Shown here piece after piece: positions 63,787 to 64,000 of a stretch of 64,000 nucleotides of DNA. The position numbers were made by a program, and so were the translations under genes. How positions within the stretch are numbered: position 1 is the first letter of the stretch; each line of letters begins with the position of its first letter. Below the pieces are notes generated by a model. That model saw only the letters and a program-made list of their open reading frames with translations, did no database searches and was not told the DNA's origin. The stretch is from NCBI GenBank assembly GCA_035565775.1, contig DATMRW010000009.1:74598-138597 (forward strand). The letters are read 5' to 3'. The DNA comes from PRO6 sp035565775. GTDB lineage: Bacteria > Pseudomonadota > Alphaproteobacteria > Rhizobiales > Xanthobacteraceae.

Positions 63787-64000
63787 TCCGCTCTCCGTCT
63801 TCGGCGGGTCGAGGCCGCGAAGGCCAAATCCCGCTTACTCAAGCACTTCCCAAGCAAGTCCCGCGCCAGACCGTCGGCAGCGGGGGCTTTTCGGCCGGTT
63901 TGTCGATGGCGCCCGGCCAGCGGCACCATCCTCGCGCTTTCGGCCAGCATAAGCGAAGCATGCTAACGGGAGGATAATCAAGATTCGATTAACGATAATA
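63787..64000. other. Upstream region of clpX to window end
   Basis: No coding sequence is evident in these 214 bases; AT-rich at the extreme end (63970-64000). It probably holds the clpX promoter. Confidence 0.4.

Overview
The window reads as chromosomal DNA from an alphaproteobacterium of the order Hyphomicrobiales, most likely the Bradyrhizobium / Rhodopseudomonas / Afipia group (Nitrobacteraceae). Grounds: high GC content; the gene order rpsB-tsf-pyrH-frr-uppS-cdsA-dxr-rseP-bamA-lpxD-fabZ-lpxA-lpxI; a 14-gene nuo operon that runs on into birA, rnj, mce and a DUF1467 gene; a short prolyl-tRNA synthetase; a DUF3551 secreted protein typical of this group; and LexA sites of the alphaproteobacterial direct-repeat type. 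There is no insertion sequence, prophage or CRISPR array. The family assignment is an inference from gene content, not from a database search.

Layout. 1-13.9 kb (minus strand): translation and envelope biogenesis, read from rpsB (13788) down to a truncated lpxI at the left edge, covering ribosome function (rpsB, tsf, frr), UMP kinase, undecaprenyl-PP, CDP-diacylglycerol and DXP-pathway isoprenoid synthesis, a site-2 protease, BamA, and lipid A synthesis. 14-20.2 kb: a secreted caspase-fold protein without the catalytic His/Cys, and the replicative polymerase dnaE. 20.4-20.6 kb: a 33-codon membrane-protein gene under two LexA-type boxes. 20.7-25.8 kb: a DUF3551 protein, lolD-lolC, proS, and a two-gene copper-related unit (DUF2946, PCu(A)C chaperone). 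25.8-26.4 kb: no protein gene, but a strong orphan plus-strand terminator that suggests a small RNA. 26.4-45.2 kb (minus strand): DUF1467, mce, rnj, birA and the whole nuo operon N to A, with an FkbM methyltransferase between nuoD and nuoE.

45.2-59.3 kb is an accessory-flavoured stretch: small stress-type proteins (RcnB-like, DUF2171 with a candidate EcfG promoter), a sorAB-type sulfite dehydrogenase, HU, tRNA-Asp, pepT, a two-barrel outer-membrane protein whose second barrel carries omptin catalytic residues, an SRAP/HMCES-type protein with Ser instead of the catalytic Cys2, a CelD-like acyltransferase, a flavin/PLP-oxidase-fold stress protein, two small membrane proteins and a diguanylate cyclase. 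59.4-63.8 kb: tRNA-Val, lon and clpX.

The most notable signals are the double-LexA-box micro-gene upstream of dnaE (candidate SOS cell-division inhibitor analogous to Caulobacter SidA), the Cys2-less SRAP protein, the pseudo-caspase, the OmpA-barrel/omptin fusion, the orphan sRNA candidate and the FkbM gene embedded in the complex I operon.
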